A DNA stretch of 64,000 nucleotides from Henckelia pumila (taxonomy: Eukaryota; Streptophyta; Magnoliopsida; Lamiales; Gesneriaceae), in assembly GCF_033568475.1 (NCBI RefSeq), contig NC_133123.1:130110930-130174929 (forward strand), written 5' to 3'. The translations under genes were made by a program, and so were the position numbers. Shown piece by piece: positions 61,601 to 64,000 of the stretch; the first letter of the stretch is position 1; each line of letters begins with the position of its first letter. Under the pieces are notes generated by a model that worked only from the letters and a program-made list of their open reading frames with translations, was not told the origin of the DNA and made no database searches.

Positions 61601-63505
61601 TGATTCCTACAATTTTTTTAACCAACTTTGTAGTAGCTCTATAGGATTTTTTTAGCAAATATCTTTCTGGTTTGTGACTTTGTGTTGTGCTTGTTTCAGG
61701 CCTATCAAGATTGACATCTGATCCGAGATCAGCCATTAGAAAGAGCGCTTTGGAAGTTCTGTTTAATATTTTGAAGGATCATGGCCATCTTTTTTCTCAG
61801 CCATTCTGGTCTAATGTTTTCAACTCCGTGATATTTCCAGTTTTCCGTTCCACATTTGATAGTAACGTGGATCAGAAGGATGATAGCAGTTCACCAAGTG
61901 CTAGAGTCACGCACAGTGATGGAAGTGCATGGGACTCTGAGACTTCCGCGATAGCAGCAGAATGTTTGAGTGATCTTTTTGTCCAATTTTTTGAATCAGT
62001 TAGGTCTCAACTGCTTGGAGTTGTTACGATACTGGTAGGATTCATTAGAAGTCCAGGCCAAGGTCCTTCAAGCGCTGGAGTATCTGCTTTGATGCGTTTG
62101 GTTGCTGATTTGAAGAGCAATCTTTTTGAAAAAGAATGGAGAGATATTTTTCTGTGTCTAAAAGAGGCTGCTGCTTCCAGTTTCCCCGGATTGGTCAAGC
62201 TTTTGAAAACCATGGACAGTGTTGAGGTGCCTGATGTTGCCCAACCCGATAGCGACATGGAATTGACTTCTGGCAATGTAGCAGTAAATGATGACCCTGA
62301 GAATGACAACCTGCAAACTGCAGCTTATGTTGTTTCAAGGATGAAAAGCCATATAACCACGCAGCTCCTCATTTTACAGGTGTGTTGTATCCCCTTACTC
62401 ATGTGCTCAACTGCTCACGCTTGATTGATTTCCAATCATTTACTTCTGCACATAACATGACTGTATGACATGTTATTGTTTGCAAACTGATTGAGAAAAT
62501 TCCACGTTAGGACTATGTTATTGGTGCGGTTTTGATGGATCATCTTTCTTTTTAGATTTCCCTTAAGCTCATCCCTTTATTATTCATCCATTGCCTTCTT
62601 ATTATAGAACATAATTTATCTGTTTGCTGCATGTTTGCTGCATGTTTGCTTCTCAATTCCTGGAAGAATATTTTAAGCAAATTGTTGTAGTGGAATACTT
62701 GTTAGTATGAAACAATGAAGAGCCCAAATTATATGGAAAAACTTGCATTCCATTCTTGACATATTATTAAGGTTGTTTTTTTCCATTTGAATATAAGTCA
62801 GTAATTTAATAGTGTATGTGTGTATACGTGATACTGTGAGATAATGGTTTCAGTTTGCTGCTTCAAAATTTAACTTGTTCTTCTCCTTGCTCTTAGGTTG
62901 TTACTGATCTTTACAAGATGCATTGGCAGACCTTGTCTACGGGTTCTATCATCCTCCTTCTTGAAACCTATTCATCCATCGCGTCACATTCCCATGAATT
63001 AAACATCGAAACTAGTTTACTGCTTAAGTTAGAAAAGGCATGCTATGCCCTAGAGATCTCAGAGCCACCGTTGGTTCATTTTGAAAACGAGTCTTATCAG
63101 AACTACATAAACTTTTTGCATGATTTACTCATGAATAATTCATCGTTGTGCGAGGAGAGAAATATAGAAGCAGAGCTTGTGTCTGTATGTGAACAAGTGT
63201 TGAAAATATACCTAAATTGTGCTGGCTTCGGATCTGTCAATAATGCTGTTAGCAAGCCTGTGCGTCACAGTTTTCTTCCATTAGGTTCGGCCAAGAAGGA
63301 GGAGCTGGCAGCACGCACTCCTTTAGTCCTGTTAGTGATGCGTATTTTGTGTAGAATGGAAAGAGATTCTTTTAGAATTTATGTTTCACAGTTGTTCCCA
63401 TTACTAGCGGATCTTGTTCGAAGCGAGCATAACTCCCAGGAAGTGCAGCTTGTTCTTAGCAACATATTCCAATCATGTATAGGCCCTTTACTAATGCAAT
63501 CTTGA
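46695..63505 (+). CDS. BIG1: BIG1-type brefeldin-A-inhibited ARF guanine-nucleotide exchange factor (11 coding exons)
   Basis: Exons: 46695-47704, 48830-49147, 50149-50479, 50780-51202, 54869-55158, 55438-55711, 55972-56474, 56575-56896, 61002-61356, 61700-62379, 62897-63505; 5115 nt, 1704 residues, about the length of Arabidopsis BIG1. Phases agree at every junction. The start fits the conserved N-terminus ([16 protein letters not shown]). Domains: DCB (about 10-210); HUS with the HUS box NYDCD (about 430-434); Sec7 (about 553-750) with the glutamic finger in [12 protein letters not shown] (Glu about 643) and IMLNTDAHN; then HDS repeats to the C-terminus. Family role: loading ARF GTPases with GTP at the trans-Golgi network for coat recruitment in secretion. 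Met (about 681) in IMLNTDAHN is the residue type linked with brefeldin A sensitivity in plant GEFs. Intron 1 uses a GC donor; other introns are GT-AG. Introns 4 and 8 hold antisense Copia remnants. Paralogue assignment (BIG1 rather than BIG2-4) rests on the N-terminus and is likely, not proven. Confidence 0.93.
47705..48829 (+). other. Intron 1, GC-AG type
   Basis: The exon ends GAG-AG and the intron starts GCAAGT, ending CTAACAG. Only this join gives the conserved R-FLNAVKQ reading into exon 2. The GT four bases downstream would shift the frame. AG|GCAAGT is the strong consensus of GC-AG introns. A short (ATGCCC)n-like run lies near 48090-48110. Nothing else is seen in it. Confidence 0.8.
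51685..51734 (+). repeat. Rearranged copy of exon 4 Sec7-loop sequence inside intron 4
   Basis: 51690-51720 matches exon 4 positions 51021-51051 at 30 of 31 bases and would read [10 protein letters not shown]. It is followed by 51716-51734, which matches 51005-51023, the bases that precede that segment in the exon. The two parts are thus in swapped order, joined at a shared GAAGC. In the intron the frame meets a stop soon after, so it is not a usable exon. Confidence 0.8.
52130..54280 (-). pseudogene. Decayed Copia element in intron 4, antisense to the gene
   Basis: The minus strand shows scattered Copia pol pieces: an RNase H end like [18 protein letters not shown] then [11 protein letters not shown] (about 52260-52370), the RT active-site region CVDDIILT (about 53060-53085), and the RT start [15 protein letters not shown] then [12 protein letters not shown] (about 53310-53420). 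Stops and frame changes are frequent. The order confirms the minus orientation. No LTRs recognised. The limits are approximate. The remnant resembles the Ale/Retrofit side of Copia, with low certainty. Confidence 0.75.
57606..60406 (-). pseudogene. Decayed Copia element with LTR remnants in intron 8, antisense
   Basis: Direct repeats at about 57606-57813 and 60185-60406 are LTR remains. On the minus strand they start TGTTCATATATTTTTGG and TGTTAATATATGTGTGG and then share GAGCCTAATTATTTATTTAA. A polypurine-like CCAAGTTGGAGA adjoins the left one (57814-57825). RNase H pieces ([21 protein letters not shown], about 58170-58235) and the segment [21 protein letters not shown] (58420-58490) lie between. 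The reading frame is destroyed. It accounts for most of this 4.1-kb intron. Confidence 0.78.
61482..61549 (+). repeat. (TCC)n/(TC)n microsatellite in intron 9
   Basis: A pyrimidine-only run of CCT/CTC triplets ending in (CT)n, within the 343-bp intron 9 (61357-61699). It is about 150 bp upstream of the acceptor, so it is not the normal polypyrimidine tract. Confidence 0.9.
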
Positions 63506-64000
63506 TTTTTTTTTTTGTTTCTGACAATTCTTTTTTGTTTGTGATTTATGTTTGTCGACCATTTTTTATTTACTGTTGCAAACTCCGGCCATTTGTGGTA
63601 CGTGGTGGCAGAACATCCCAATTTTGTAGTTGAAAGAGTAGGAGCCATTTGTGTTTTACCATATCGACGAAATAATTTTATGGAACCTTAGCTTTTCATG
63701 GACGTAGTATTCATGATCATCAGAGTTTTGCTTGCAGTTCCAAAGGTTTTGATTTTTTCAGTAAAATCTCCAAGGCATGAGATTTATAATTGTGTTAAAT
63801 CGTATGAAAATATTCCCCATGCTTAGAATCAGGTGCTATGGAAAAAGAATTGATAGTTTACATTTCACTATCATTTCATTTTGAGTTTTTATATTATATC
63901 AATATGCGACACGACTCACTCTTATTGCTCCCGTGACATTCATAGTAAGCTAAATAATCCCAACGCGTTATGTGAGGCAAATAATGTTTACCGCGAGTGA
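63506..64000. other. 3' UTR and downstream region of the ARF-GEF gene
   Basis: T-rich sequence right after the stop, then AT-rich DNA. Possible polyadenylation-type signals (such as AAATAATTTT near 63670) are weak. No further gene is seen before the window end. Confidence 0.4.

Noticed and set aside
61361..61603. An open frame with a long proline run
   Set aside because: The prolines come from the CCT microsatellite in intron 9. The frame lies inside an intron between two conserved exons.

Overview
This is nuclear DNA from a flowering plant, most likely a eudicot. The evidence is a spliced host gene for a BIG-type ARF-GEF, flanked by plant-type LTR retrotransposons: a Tekay-like chromovirus with a chromodomain, Athila-like gag elements primed by tRNA-Asp, and Copia elements primed by initiator tRNA-Met. 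The species cannot be named from sequence alone.

Left half, 1-37769: a retrotransposon nest with readable stratigraphy. (a) 1-21667 is a minus-strand Ty3/gypsy chromovirus in tandem form LTR-internal-LTR-internal-LTR (LTRs A, B, C). The second internal region is split by a complete Copia element (Copia-1, 9555-18875, + strand, two 1841-bp LTRs, target duplication GCGCT/GTGCT). (b) This tandem abuts the first bases of another LTR (LTR D, 21668-21872 plus 33812-35217). (c) LTR D is itself interrupted by a second tandem array (21873-33811): three LTRs and two internal regions of an Athila-like element that carries only gag-protease and no reverse transcriptase, RNase H or integrase. One copy of gag-protease is open over 792 codons and the other has three stops. 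(d) 35218-37769 holds remains of two further gypsy LTRs.

Middle, 37770-46694: a small TRIM-like element, a Tourist-like MITE with TAA target duplication, a second nearly intact Copia element (Copia-2, 40074-45493, Tnt1/Tork-like, target duplication TTGTT, one nonsense codon), then AT-rich DNA with a (TA)n tract leading to the gene.

Right part, 46695-63505: one host gene on the + strand, an orthologue of the Arabidopsis BIG1-type brefeldin-A-inhibited ARF guanine-nucleotide exchange factor. I model 11 coding exons giving about 1704 residues. Intron 1 appears to be a GC-AG intron. Introns 4 and 8 each hold a decayed antisense Copia element, and intron 4 also holds a rearranged copy of the exon 4 segment that encodes the Sec7 glutamic-finger loop.

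The most unusual pattern is shared by LTR families of different origin. The chromovirus LTRs A/B/C, LTR D and the Athila-like LTRs all carry an array of short GC-rich palindromes packed directly upstream of the TATA box, and unit number differs between LTR copies. The chromovirus LTRs and LTR D also share an ACGTCA-N4-TGACGT-type inverted repeat.
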